DNA of 64,000 nt from Diadophis punctatus similis. Lineage: Eukaryota; Chordata; Lepidosauria; Squamata; Dipsadidae. Under the pieces are notes generated by a model. The model was not told where the DNA came from and made no database searches. It saw only the letters and a list, made by a program, of their open reading frames with translations. Both the position numbers and the translations under genes were made by a program. The first letter of the stretch is position 1. Every line of letters begins with the position of its first letter. Location: positions 124,001 to 188,000 of the forward strand of contig JALIGW010000145.1 of assembly GCA_023053685.1 (NCBI GenBank), read 5' to 3'. Positions 13,047 to 22,882 of this stretch are shown here, piece by piece.

Positions 13047-15306
13047 AAATGAAAATGAAACACATATTCCTGTTCCCCACAGGCTGGAAAGCCAAATTCT
13101 CGCTTGATTTTTGATTCCGACCTTTCCCTGAAGAGCTAGCCCAATGTATAACACGGAATTCGCCTTAGTTCTCAATTCAGCCAAAAAACATCACTTTTGA
13201 CAAACACATCAGAAATGAAAAAGAAACACATATTCCTGTTCCCCACGTGCTGGAAAGTCGAATTCTCGCTTGAATTTTGATTCCGAGCCTACCCTGAAGA
13301 GCTAGCCCAAAGTCTAACACAGCATTCGCCTTAGGACTCAATACAGCCAAAAAACATGACTTTTGACAAACACCTCAGAAATGAAAATGAAACACATATT
13401 CCTGTTCCCCACAGGCTGGAAAGCCGAATTCTCGCTTGATTTTTGATTCCGACCTTTCCATGAAGAGCTAGCCCAAGGTCTAACACAGCATTCGCCTTAT
13501 TTCTCAATTCAGCACAAAAACATCACTTTTGACAAACACCTCAGAAATGAAAAAGAAACACATATTCCTGTTCCCCACGGGCTGGAAAGCCGAATTCTCA
13601 CTTTATTTTCGATTCTGAGCCTACCCTGAAGAGCTAGCCCAAAGTCTAACACAGCATTCGCCTTAGGATTCAATTCAGTCCAAAAACATCACTTTTGACA
13701 AACACCTCAGAAATGAAAATGAAACACATATTCCTGTTCCCCACAGGCTGGAAAGCCGAATTCTCTCTTGATTTTTGATTCCAACCTTTCCCTGAAGAGC
13801 TAGCCCAATGTCTAACACGGAATTCGCCTTAGTTCTCAATTCAGCCAAAAAACATCACTTTTGACAAACACATCAGAAATGAAAAAGAAACACATATTCC
13901 TGTTCCCCACGGGCTGGAAAGCCAAATTCTCGCTTGATTTTCGATTCCGAGCCTACCCTGAAGAGCTAGCCGAAAGTCTAACACAGCATTCGCCTTAGGA
14001 TTCAATTCAGTCCAAAAACATCACTTTTGACAAACACCTCAGAAATGAAAAAGAAACACATATTCCTTTTCCCCATGTGCTGGAAAGCCGAATTCTCGCT
14101 TGATTTTCGATTCCGAGCCTACCCTGAAGAGCTAGCCCAAAGTCTAACACAGCATTAGCCTTAGGACTCAATACAGCCAAAAAACATGACTTTTGACAAA
14201 CACCTCAGAAATGAAAATGAAACACATATTCCTGTTCCCCACAGGCTGGAAAGCCAAATTCTCGCTTGATTTTTGATTCCGACCTTTCCCTGAAGAGCTA
14301 GCCCAAAGTCTAACACAGCATTCGCCTTAGGACTCAATACAGCCAAAAAACATGACTTTTGACAAACACCTCAGAAATGAAAATGAAACACATATTCCTG
14401 TTCCCCACAGGCTGGAAAGCTGAATTCTCGCTTTATTTTCGATTCCGAGCCTACCCTGAAGAGCTAGCCCAAAGTCTAACACAGCATTCGCCTTAGGATT
14501 CAATTCAGTCCAAAAACATCACTTTTGACAAACACCTCAGAAATGAAAATGAAACACATATTCCTATTCCCCACAGGCTGGAAAGCCGAATTCTCGCTTG
14601 ATTTTTGATTCCGAGCTTTCCCGAAAGAGAAATCCCAATGTCTAACACGGAATTCGCCTTAGTTCTCAATTCAGCCCAAAAACATCACTTTTGACAAACA
14701 CCTCAGAAATGAAAAAGAAACACATATTCCTGTTCCCCACGGGCTAGAAAGCCGAATTCTCGCTTGATTTTTGATTCCGACCTTTCCCTGAAGAGCTAGC
14801 CCAAGGTCTAACACAGCATTCGCCTTAGGATTCAATTCAGCCCAAAAACATCACTTTTGACAAACACCTCAGAAATGAAAAAGAAAGACATATTCCTGTT
14901 CCCCACGTGCTGGAAAGCCAAATTCTCGCTTGATTTTCGATTCCGAGCCTACCCTGAAGAGCTAGCCGAAAGTCTAACACAGCATTCGCCTTAGGATTCA
15001 ATTCAGCCCAAAAATATCACTTTTGACAAACACCTCAGAAATGAAAAAGAAACACATATTCCTGTTCCCCACGGGCTGGAAAGCCGAATTCTCGCTTGAA
15101 TTTTGATTCCGAGCCTACCCTGAAGAGCTAGCCCAAGGTCTAACACAGCATTCGCCTTATTTCTCAATTCAGCCCAAAAACATCACTTTTGACAAACACC
15201 TCAGAAATGAAAAAGAAACACATATTCCTGTTCCCCACGGGCTGGAAAGCCGAATTCTCACTTTATTTTCGATTCTGAGCCTACCCTGAAGAGCTAGCCC
15301 AAAGTC
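13047..15306. repeat. Satellite spacer between LINE copies 1 and 2 (13 monomers + 102 bp)
   Basis: Ordinary 166-bp satellite, 2260 bp long, which equals 13 x 166 + 102. The 102 bp remainder is exactly one monomer minus the 64 bp lost at the LINE site, so the spacer is an uninterrupted part of the array. It contains a marker variant CAGCATTAGCC near 14152, also found after copies 3 and 4. No gene. Confidence 0.95.
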
Positions 15307-15308
15307 AG

Positions 15309-17126
15309 GCGGCAAAACGATCCTATTTTTCCGCTCTTATTGCGTCCGCAGATTCTCGCCCAGCCGCCTTGTTTAGGGTGACTCGCTCCCTCCTTGCGAA
15401 AGGGGGGAGCGAGGAGCACTTGCAAGGCAGAGCTGAGGAATTTGCCGAGTTTCTGATGGATAAAATCGCTCGGATTCGGTCAAACCTGGACTCTGGCTGG
15501 GCAGAGTCCATGGAGTTGACAGGGGCAAGTCTTAGTCCACCGTTGTGGGAGGAGTTTGGGCCTGTTTCTCCTGAGGATGTGGACAGAGCCATGGGGGCAA
15601 TGGGGGCCTCCACCTGTTTATTGGACCCGTGCCCCTCCTGGCTGGTTTCTGCCAGCAGGGAGGTGACACGCGGCTGGATCCGGGCGGTGGTCATCGCTTC
15701 TTTGGGGGAGGGTTCCGTACCGCAGTCATTAAAAGCTGCGGTGGTGAGACCCCTCCTGAAGAAGCCTTCCCTGGATCCAGCTGATTTGAAGAACTATCGT
15801 CCGGTCTCCAACTTGCCTTTTTTAGGGAAAGTTGTGGAGAAGGTGGTGGCCACTCAGCTTCTGCGGCTTCTGGATGAAACAGACCATCTAGATCCCTATC
15901 AGTCGGGTTTCAGGCGCGGCTACAGTACAGAAACTGCCTTGGTCGCTCTGATGGATGATCTCTGGCGGGCCCGGGATGGGGGAAATTCCTCCATCCTGGT
16001 GCTACTTGACCTCTCAGCGGCTTTCGATACCATCGACCATGGTATCCTTCTGCATCGTCTCGGCGAGTTGGGAGTGGGAGGCACCGTTTTACGGTGGTTC
16101 TCCTCTTATCTCGCCGATAGGATGCAGTCGGTGTTGGCGGGAGGGCAGAGATCCACCCCTAGGCCCCTGTTATGCGGGGTGCCTCAGGGGTCGGTCCTCT
16201 CGCCCATCCTGTTTAACATTTACATGAAACCGCTGGGGGAGATCATCCGCAGACATGGGGTGTGTTTCCACCAGTACGCTGACGACACCCAGCTGTACAT
16301 CACCACCCCGTCTGACTTCAGTGTGGCAGCCGATGTAATGTGCCGATGCCTGGACGACGTTAGGATCTGGATGGGGAGGAACAGACTCAGACTCAACCCC
16401 GACAAGACTGAGTGGCTTTGGATATTGCCTCCTAAGGATTATGACAACTATCCCTCCTTGGTTCTCGAGGGAGCGAAACTGACTCCCTCGGATCAGGTCC
16501 GCAACTTGGGGGTCCTCCTAGACCCACAGCTAAAATTGGAACACCATCTCACTGCTGTGGCTAGGGGGGCCTTTGCACAGGTTCGCCTGGTGCACCAGTT
16601 GCGGCCATACTTGGAGAAGGAGGCTCTACTCACGGTCACTCATGCCCTTGTCACCTCCCGTTTGGACTACTGCAACGCGCTCTACATGGGGCTACCCTTG
16701 AAGAGTATCCGGAGACTCCAGTTGGTGCAAAATGCAGCTGCGCGTGCTGTGGTGGGTGTGCCAAGGTACACCCACGTGACACCTATACTCCGCCAGCTGC
16801 ATTGGTTGCCCATTAGTCTCCGGGTCCAATTCAAGGTGTTGATCATCATCTTTAAAGCCCTTCATGGCTTAGGACCAGGTTATCTCCGGGACCGCATTCT
16901 GCCTCATACTTCCCTCCGACCGGTTAGGGCCCACAGAGTTGGCCTCCTCCAGCTCCCGTCAGCCAAGCAATGCCGGCTGGCGGGTCCTAAGGGGAGAGCC
17001 TTCTCTGTGGCCGGCCCCGCGCTCTGGAACCAACTCCCCCCAGAGACCCGAACTATCCCCACCCTGCTGGCCTTCCGAAAAGCCGTTAAGACATGGCTCT
17101 TCCTGCAGGCAGGGGGTAGAGCTTAA
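15309..17126 (+). CDS. LINE ORF2 fragment: reverse transcriptase (copy 2, 5'-truncated)
   Basis: 605-codon partial ORF2, open from the truncation point to TAA, with no frameshift or stop. RT motifs are as in copy 1: motif A with D234, GVPQGS block at 290, YADD at 323-326 (bases 16275-16286). The predicted protein equals copy 4, and differs from copy 1 only at residue 38 (L here, T there) and from copy 3 only at residue 451 (R here, C there). The endonuclease half is absent. The frame is probably preserved because the copies are young and homogenised, not because the protein is used here. Confidence 0.92.
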   Translation, partial: AAKRSYFSALIASADSRPAALFRVTRSLLAKGGSEEHLQGRAEEFAEFLMDKIARIRSNLDSGWAESMELTGASLSPPLWEEFGPVSPEDVDRAMGAMGASTCLLDPCPSWLVSASREVTRGWIRAVVIASLGEGSVPQSLKAAVVRPLLKKPSLDPADLKNYRPVSNLPFLGKVVEKVVATQLLRLLDETDHLDPYQSGFRRGYSTETALVALMDDLWRARDGGNSSILVLLDLSAAFDTIDHGILLHRLGELGVGGTVLRWFSSYLADRMQSVLAGGQRSTPRPLLCGVPQGSVLSPILFNIYMKPLGEIIRRHGVCFHQYADDTQLYITTPSDFSVAADVMCRCLDDVRIWMGRNRLRLNPDKTEWLWILPPKDYDNYPSLVLEGAKLTPSDQVRNLGVLLDPQLKLEHHLTAVARGAFAQVRLVHQLRPYLEKEALLTVTHALVTSRLDYCNALYMGLPLKSIRRLQLVQNAAARAVVGVPRYTHVTPILRQLHWLPISLRVQFKVLIIIFKALHGLGPGYLRDRILPHTSLRPVRAHRVGLLQLPSAKQCRLAGPKGRAFSVAGPALWNQLPPETRTIPTLLAFRKAVKTWLFLQAGGRA

Positions 17127-17297
17127 TTCCATCTACACTCTCCCCCGGGTATGTCTGGCGGTTGAATGGTGCTTTTATATTGAAATTTTTAATTTTTATA
17201 TTTTGATTTTAAATTGAATTTATTGGTTTTCTTGTATTTTTCCTGTGTTGTAAGCCGCCCTGAGTCCCTCGGGAGTGGGGCGGCATATAAGAAACCA

Positions 17298-17333
<36 letters not shown>
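17127..17333 (+). other. LINE 3' UTR with hairpin and AAAT microsatellite, copy 2
   Basis: Same AT-rich 3' UTR; hairpin arms GCCGCCC at 17254-17260 and GGGCGGC at 17278-17284. The AAAT run is one repeat (4 bp) longer than in copies 1 and 3. Confidence 0.85.
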
Positions 17334-18597
17334 AAATGAAAATGAAACACATATTCCTGTTCCCCACAGGCTGGAAAGCCAAATTCTCGCTTGATTTTTG
17401 ATTCCGACCTTTCCCTGAAGAGCTAGCCCAATGTATAACACGGAATTCGCCTTAGTTCTCAATTCAGCCAAAAAACATCACTTTTGACAAACACATCAGA
17501 AATGAAAAAGAAACACATATTCCTGTTCCCCACGTGCTGGAAAGTCGAATTCTCGCTTGAATTTTGATTCCGAGCCTACCCTGAAGAGCTAGCCCAAAGT
17601 CTAACACAGCATTCGCCTTAGGACTCAATACAGCCAAAAAACATGACTTTTGACAAACACCTCAGAAATGAAAATGAAACACATATTCCTGTTCCCCACA
17701 GGCTGGAAAGCCGAATTCTCGCTTGATTTTTGATTCCGACCTTTCCATGAAGAGCTAGCCCAAGGTCTAACACAGCATTCGCCTTATTTCTCAATTCAGC
17801 ACAAAAACATCACTTTTGACAAACACCTCAGAAATGAAAAAGAAACACATATTCCTGTTCCCCACGGGCTGGAAAGCCGAATTCTCACTTTATTTTCGAT
17901 TCTGAGCCTACCCTGAAGAGCTAGCCCAAAGTCTAACACAGCATTCGCCTTAGGATTCAATTCAGTCCAAAAACATCACTTTTGACAAACACCTCAGAAA
18001 TGAAAATGAAACACATATTCCTGTTCCCCACAGGCTGGAAAGCCGAATTCTCTCTTGATTTTTGATTCCAACCTTTCCCTGAAGAGCTAGCCCAATGTCT
18101 AACACGGAATTCGCCTTAGTTCTCAATTCAGCCAAAAAACATCACTTTTGACAAACACATCAGAAATGAAAAAGAAACACATATTCCTGTTCCCCACGGG
18201 CTGGAAAGCCAAATTCTCGCTTGATTTTCGATTCCGAGCCTACCCTGAAGAGCTAGCCGAAAGTCTAACACAGCATTCGCCTTAGGATTCAATTCAGCCC
18301 AAAAATATCACTTTTGACAAACACCTCAGAAATGAAAAAGAAACACATATTCCTGTTCCCCACGGGCTGGAAAGCCGAATTCTCGCTTGAATTTTGATTC
18401 CGAGCCTACCCTGAAGAGCTAGCCCAAGGTCTAACACAGCATTCGCCTTATTTCTCAATTCAGCCCAAAAACATCACTTTTGACAAACACCTCAGAAATG
18501 AAAAAGAAACACATATTCCTGTTCCCCACGGGCTGGAAAGCCAAATTCTCACTTTATTTTCGATTCTGAGCCTACCCTGAAGAGCTAGCCCAAAGTC
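17334..18597. repeat. Short satellite spacer between LINE copies 2 and 3 (7 monomers + 102 bp)
   Basis: 1264 bp of satellite, 7 x 166 + 102. Compared with the spacer after copy 1 it lacks exactly six monomers (996 bp). The two ends of the missing piece fall in near-identical sequence, TAGCCGAAAGTCTAACACAG, present near 13967 and again near 14963, so unequal crossover or slippage between monomers six apart explains it. No gene. Confidence 0.94.
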
Positions 18598-18599
18598 AG

Positions 18600-20417
18600 G
18601 CGGCAAAACGATCCTATTTTTCCGCTCTTATTGCGTCCGCAGATTCTCGCCCAGCCGCCTTGTTTAGGGTGACTCGCTCCCTCCTTGCGAAAGGGGGGAG
18701 CGAGGAGCACTTGCAAGGCAGAGCTGAGGAATTTGCCGAGTTTCTGATGGATAAAATCGCTCGGATTCGGTCAAACCTGGACTCTGGCTGGGCAGAGTCC
18801 ATGGAGTTGACAGGGGCAAGTCTTAGTCCACCGTTGTGGGAGGAGTTTGGGCCTGTTTCTCCTGAGGATGTGGACAGAGCCATGGGGGCAATGGGGGCCT
18901 CCACCTGTTTATTGGACCCGTGCCCCTCCTGGCTGGTTTCTGCCAGCAGGGAGGTGACACGCGGCTGGATCCGGGCGGTGGTCATCGCTTCTTTGGGGGA
19001 GGGTTCCGTACCGCAGTCATTAAAAGCTGCGGTGGTGAGACCCCTCCTGAAGAAGCCTTCCCTGGATCCAGCTGATTTGAAGAACTATCGTCCGGTCTCC
19101 AACTTGCCTTTTTTAGGGAAAGTTGTGGAGAAGGTGGTGGCCACTCAGCTTCTGCGGCTTCTGGATGAAACAGACCATCTAGATCCCTATCAGTCGGGTT
19201 TCAGGCGCGGCTACAGTACAGAAACTGCCTTGGTCGCTCTGATGGATGATCTCTGGCGGGCCCGGGATGGGGGAAATTCCTCCATCCTGGTGCTACTTGA
19301 CCTCTCAGCGGCTTTCGATACCATCGACCATGGTATCCTTCTGCATCGTCTCGGCGAGTTGGGAGTGGGAGGCACCGTTTTACGGTGGTTCTCCTCTTAT
19401 CTCGCCGATAGGATGCAGTCGGTGTTGGCGGGAGGGCAGAGATCCACCCCTAGGCCCCTGTTATGCGGGGTGCCTCAGGGGTCGGTCCTCTCGCCCATCC
19501 TGTTTAACATTTACATGAAACCGCTGGGGGAGATCATCCGCAGACATGGGGTGTGTTTCCACCAGTACGCTGACGACACCCAGCTGTACATCACCACCCC
19601 GTCTGACTTCAGTGTGGCAGCCGATGTAATGTGCCGATGCCTGGACGACGTTAGGATCTGGATGGGGAGGAACAGACTCAGACTCAACCCCGACAAGACT
19701 GAGTGGCTTTGGATATTGCCTCCTAAGGATTATGACAACTATCCCTCCTTGGTTCTCGAGGGAGCGAAACTGACTCCCTCGGATCAGGTCCGCAACTTGG
19801 GGGTCCTCCTAGACCCACAGCTAAAATTGGAACACCATCTCACTGCTGTGGCTAGGGGGGCCTTTGCACAGGTTCGCCTGGTGCACCAGTTGCGGCCATA
19901 CTTGGAGAAGGAGGCTCTACTCACGGTCACTCATGCCCTTGTCACCTCCTGTTTGGACTACTGCAACGCGCTCTACATGGGGCTACCCTTGAAGAGTATC
20001 CGGAGACTCCAGTTGGTGCAAAATGCAGCTGCGCGTGCTGTGGTGGGTGTGCCAAGGTACACCCACGTGACACCTATACTCCGCCAGCTGCATTGGTTGC
20101 CCATTAGTCTCCGGGTCCAATTCAAGGTGTTGATCATCATCTTTAAAGCCCTTCATGGCTTAGGACCAGGTTATCTCCGGGACCGCATTCTGCCTCATAC
20201 TTCCCTCCGACCGGTTAGGGCCCACAGAGTTGGCCTCCTCCAGCTCCCGTCAGCCAAGCAATGCCGGCTGGCGGGTCCTAAGGGGAGAGCCTTCTCTGTG
20301 GCCGGCCCCGCGCTCTGGAACCAACTCCCCCCAGAGACCCGAACTATCCCCACCCTGCTGGCCTTCCGAAAAGCCGTTAAGACATGGCTCTTCCTGCAGG
20401 CAGGGGGTAGAGCTTAA
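18600..20417 (+). CDS. LINE ORF2 fragment: reverse transcriptase (copy 3, 5'-truncated)
   Basis: 605-codon partial ORF2 with all RT blocks (D234 in motif A, YADD at 323-326, bases 19566-19577). Its single private protein change is R451C: the codon at 19950-19952 is TGT where the other copies have CGT, a C-to-T change at a CpG, as expected from deamination of methylated DNA. Residue 451 lies after the polymerase core, in the conserved-looking stretch before LDYCNAL, so it might affect function, but the copy already lacks its endonuclease and start. Confidence 0.92.
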   Translation, partial: AAKRSYFSALIASADSRPAALFRVTRSLLAKGGSEEHLQGRAEEFAEFLMDKIARIRSNLDSGWAESMELTGASLSPPLWEEFGPVSPEDVDRAMGAMGASTCLLDPCPSWLVSASREVTRGWIRAVVIASLGEGSVPQSLKAAVVRPLLKKPSLDPADLKNYRPVSNLPFLGKVVEKVVATQLLRLLDETDHLDPYQSGFRRGYSTETALVALMDDLWRARDGGNSSILVLLDLSAAFDTIDHGILLHRLGELGVGGTVLRWFSSYLADRMQSVLAGGQRSTPRPLLCGVPQGSVLSPILFNIYMKPLGEIIRRHGVCFHQYADDTQLYITTPSDFSVAADVMCRCLDDVRIWMGRNRLRLNPDKTEWLWILPPKDYDNYPSLVLEGAKLTPSDQVRNLGVLLDPQLKLEHHLTAVARGAFAQVRLVHQLRPYLEKEALLTVTHALVTSCLDYCNALYMGLPLKSIRRLQLVQNAAARAVVGVPRYTHVTPILRQLHWLPISLRVQFKVLIIIFKALHGLGPGYLRDRILPHTSLRPVRAHRVGLLQLPSAKQCRLAGPKGRAFSVAGPALWNQLPPETRTIPTLLAFRKAVKTWLFLQAGGRA

Positions 20418-20588
20418 TTCCATCTACACTCTCCCCCGGGTATGTCTGGCGGTTGAATGGTGCTTTTATATTGAAATTTTTAATTTTTATATTTTGATTT
20501 TAAATTGAATTTATTGGTTTTCTTGTATTTTTCCTGTGTTGTAAGCCGCCCTGAGTCCCTCGGGAGTGGGGCGGCATATAAGAAACCA

Positions 20589-20620
<32 letters not shown>
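20418..20620 (+). other. LINE 3' UTR with hairpin and AAAT microsatellite, copy 3
   Basis: Same layout as copy 1. Hairpin arms at 20545-20551 and 20569-20575; 35-bp AAAT-type tail, then satellite from 20621. Confidence 0.85.
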
Positions 20621-22880
20621 AAATGAAAATGAAACACATATTCCTGTTCCCCACAGGCTGGAAAGCCAAATTCTCGCTTGATTTTTGATTCCGACCTTTC
20701 CCTGAAGAGCTAGCCCAATGTATAACACGGAATTCGCCTTAGTTCTCAATTCAGCCAAAAAACATCACTTTTGACAAACACATCAGAAATGAAAAAGAAA
20801 CACATATTCCTGTTCCCCACGTGCTGGAAAGTCGAATTCTCGCTTGAATTTTGATTCCGAGCCTACCCTGAAGAGCTAGCCCAAAGTCTAACACAGCATT
20901 CGCCTTAGGACTCAATACAGCCAAAAAACATGACTTTTGACAAACACCTCAGAAATGAAAATGAAACACATATTCCTGTTCCCCACAGGCTGGAAAGCCG
21001 AATTCTCGCTTGATTTTTGATTCCGACCTTTCCATGAAGAGCTAGCCCAAGGTCTAACACAGCATTCGCCTTATTTCTCAATTCAGCACAAAAACATCAC
21101 TTTTGACAAACACCTCAGAAATGAAAAAGAAACACATATTCCTGTTCCCCACGGGCTGGAAAGCCGAATTCTCACTTTATTTTCGATTCTGAGCCTACCC
21201 TGAAGAGCTAGCCCAAAGTCTAACACAGCATTCGCCTTAGGATTCAATTCAGTCCAAAAACATCACTTTTGACAAACACCTCAGAAATGAAAATGAAACA
21301 CATATTCCTGTTCCCCACAGGCTGGAAAGCCGAATTCTCTCTTGATTTTTGATTCCAACCTTTCCCTGAAGAGCTAGCCCAATGTCTAACACGGAATTCG
21401 CCTTAGTTCTCAATTCAGCCAAAAAACATCACTTTTGACAAACACATCAGAAATGAAAAAGAAACACATATTCCTGTTCCCCACGGGCTGGAAAGCCAAA
21501 TTCTCGCTTGATTTTCGATTCCGAGCCTACCCTGAAGAGCTAGCCGAAAGTCTAACACAGCATTCGCCTTAGGATTCAATTCAGTCCAAAAACATCACTT
21601 TTGACAAACACCTCAGAAATGAAAAAGAAACACATATTCCTTTTCCCCACGTGCTGGAAAGCCGAATTCTCGCTTGATTTTCGATTCCGAGCCTACCCTG
21701 AAGAGCTAGCCCAAAGTCTAACACAGCATTAGCCTTAGGACTCAATACAGCCAAAAAACATGACTTTTGACAAACACCTCAGAAATGAAAATGAAACACA
21801 TATTCCTGTTCCCCACAGGCTGGAAAGCCAAATTCTCGCTTGATTTTTGATTCCGACCTTTCCCTGAAGAGCTAGCCCAAAGTCTAACACAGCATTCGCC
21901 TTAGGACTCAATACAGCCAAAAAACATGACTTTTGACAAACACCTCAGAAATGAAAATGAAACACATATTCCTGTTCCCCACGTGCTGGAAAGCTGAATT
22001 CTCGCTTTATTTTCGATTCCGAGCCTACCCTGAAGAGCTAGCCCAAAGTCTAACACAGCATTCGCCTTAGGATTCAATTCAGTCCAAAAACATCACTTTT
22101 GACAAACACCTCAGAAATGAAAATGAAACACATATTCCTATTCCCCACAGGCTGGAAAGCCGAATTCTCGCTTGATTTTTGATTCCGAGCTTTCCCGAAA
22201 GAGAAATCCCAATGTCTAACACGGAATTCGCCTTAGTTCTCAATTCAGCCCAAAAACATCACTTTTGACAAACACCTCAGAAATGAAAAAGAAACACATA
22301 TTCCTGTTCCCCACGGGCTAGAAAGCCGAATTCTCGCTTGATTTTTGATTCCGACCTTTCCCTGAAGAGCTAGCCCAAGGTCTAACACAGCATTCGCCTT
22401 AGGATTCAATTCAGCCCAAAAACATCACTTTTGACAAACACCTCAGAAATGAAAAAGAAAGACATATTCCTGTTCCCCACGTGCTGGAAAGCCAAATTCT
22501 CGCTTGATTTTCGATTCCGAGCCTACCCTGAAGAGCTAGCCGAAAGTCTAACACAGCATTCGCCTTAGGATTCAATTCAGCCCAAAAATATCACTTTTGA
22601 CAAACACCTCAGAAATGAAAAAGAAACACATATTCCTGTTCCCCACGGGCTGGAAAGCCGAATTCTCGCTTGAATTTTGATTCCGAGCCTACCCTGAAGA
22701 GCTAGCCCAAGGTCTAACACAGCATTCGCCTTATTTCTCAATTCAGCCCAAAAACATCACTTTTGACAAACACCTCAGAAATGAAAAAGAAACACATATT
22801 CCTGTTCCCCACGGGCTGGAAAGCCGAATTCTCACTTTATTTTCGATTCTGAGCCTACCCTGAAGAGCTAGCCCAAAGTC
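20621..22880. repeat. Satellite spacer between LINE copies 3 and 4 (13 monomers + 102 bp)
   Basis: 2260 bp, the same length as the spacer after copy 1 and nearly the same sequence, including CAGCATTAGCC near 21726 and the variant CCACGGGCTAGAAAGCC near 22311 (also near 14737). It differs at a few sites, for example CCCACGTGC near 21978 against CCCACAGGC near 14404. No gene. Confidence 0.95.
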
Positions 22881-22882
22881 AG

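Larger units (their letters stand above)
15307..17333 (+). mobile_element. CR1/L2-superfamily LINE, 5'-truncated, copy 2
   Basis: Same element with the same truncation point and same satellite junctions as copy 1, starting exactly 4283 bp later. The tail microsatellite is 4 bp longer (39 bp against 35 bp), a length shared with copy 4. The monomer just upstream has GCCGAATTCTCAC, also as in copy 4; copies 1 and 3 have GCCAAATTCTCAC. It is therefore the B member of an A-B-A-B arrangement, produced by amplification and not by a new insertion. Confidence 0.93.
18598..20620 (+). mobile_element. CR1/L2-superfamily LINE, 5'-truncated, copy 3
   Basis: Same truncated LINE, 7574 bp after copy 1. It shares with copy 1 the 35-bp tail and the upstream GCCAAATTCTCAC monomer, so copies 1 and 3 are the A members of the doublet repeat. 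Junctions with the satellite are the same as in the other copies, again with 64 bp of monomer missing and no target-site duplication. Confidence 0.93.
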
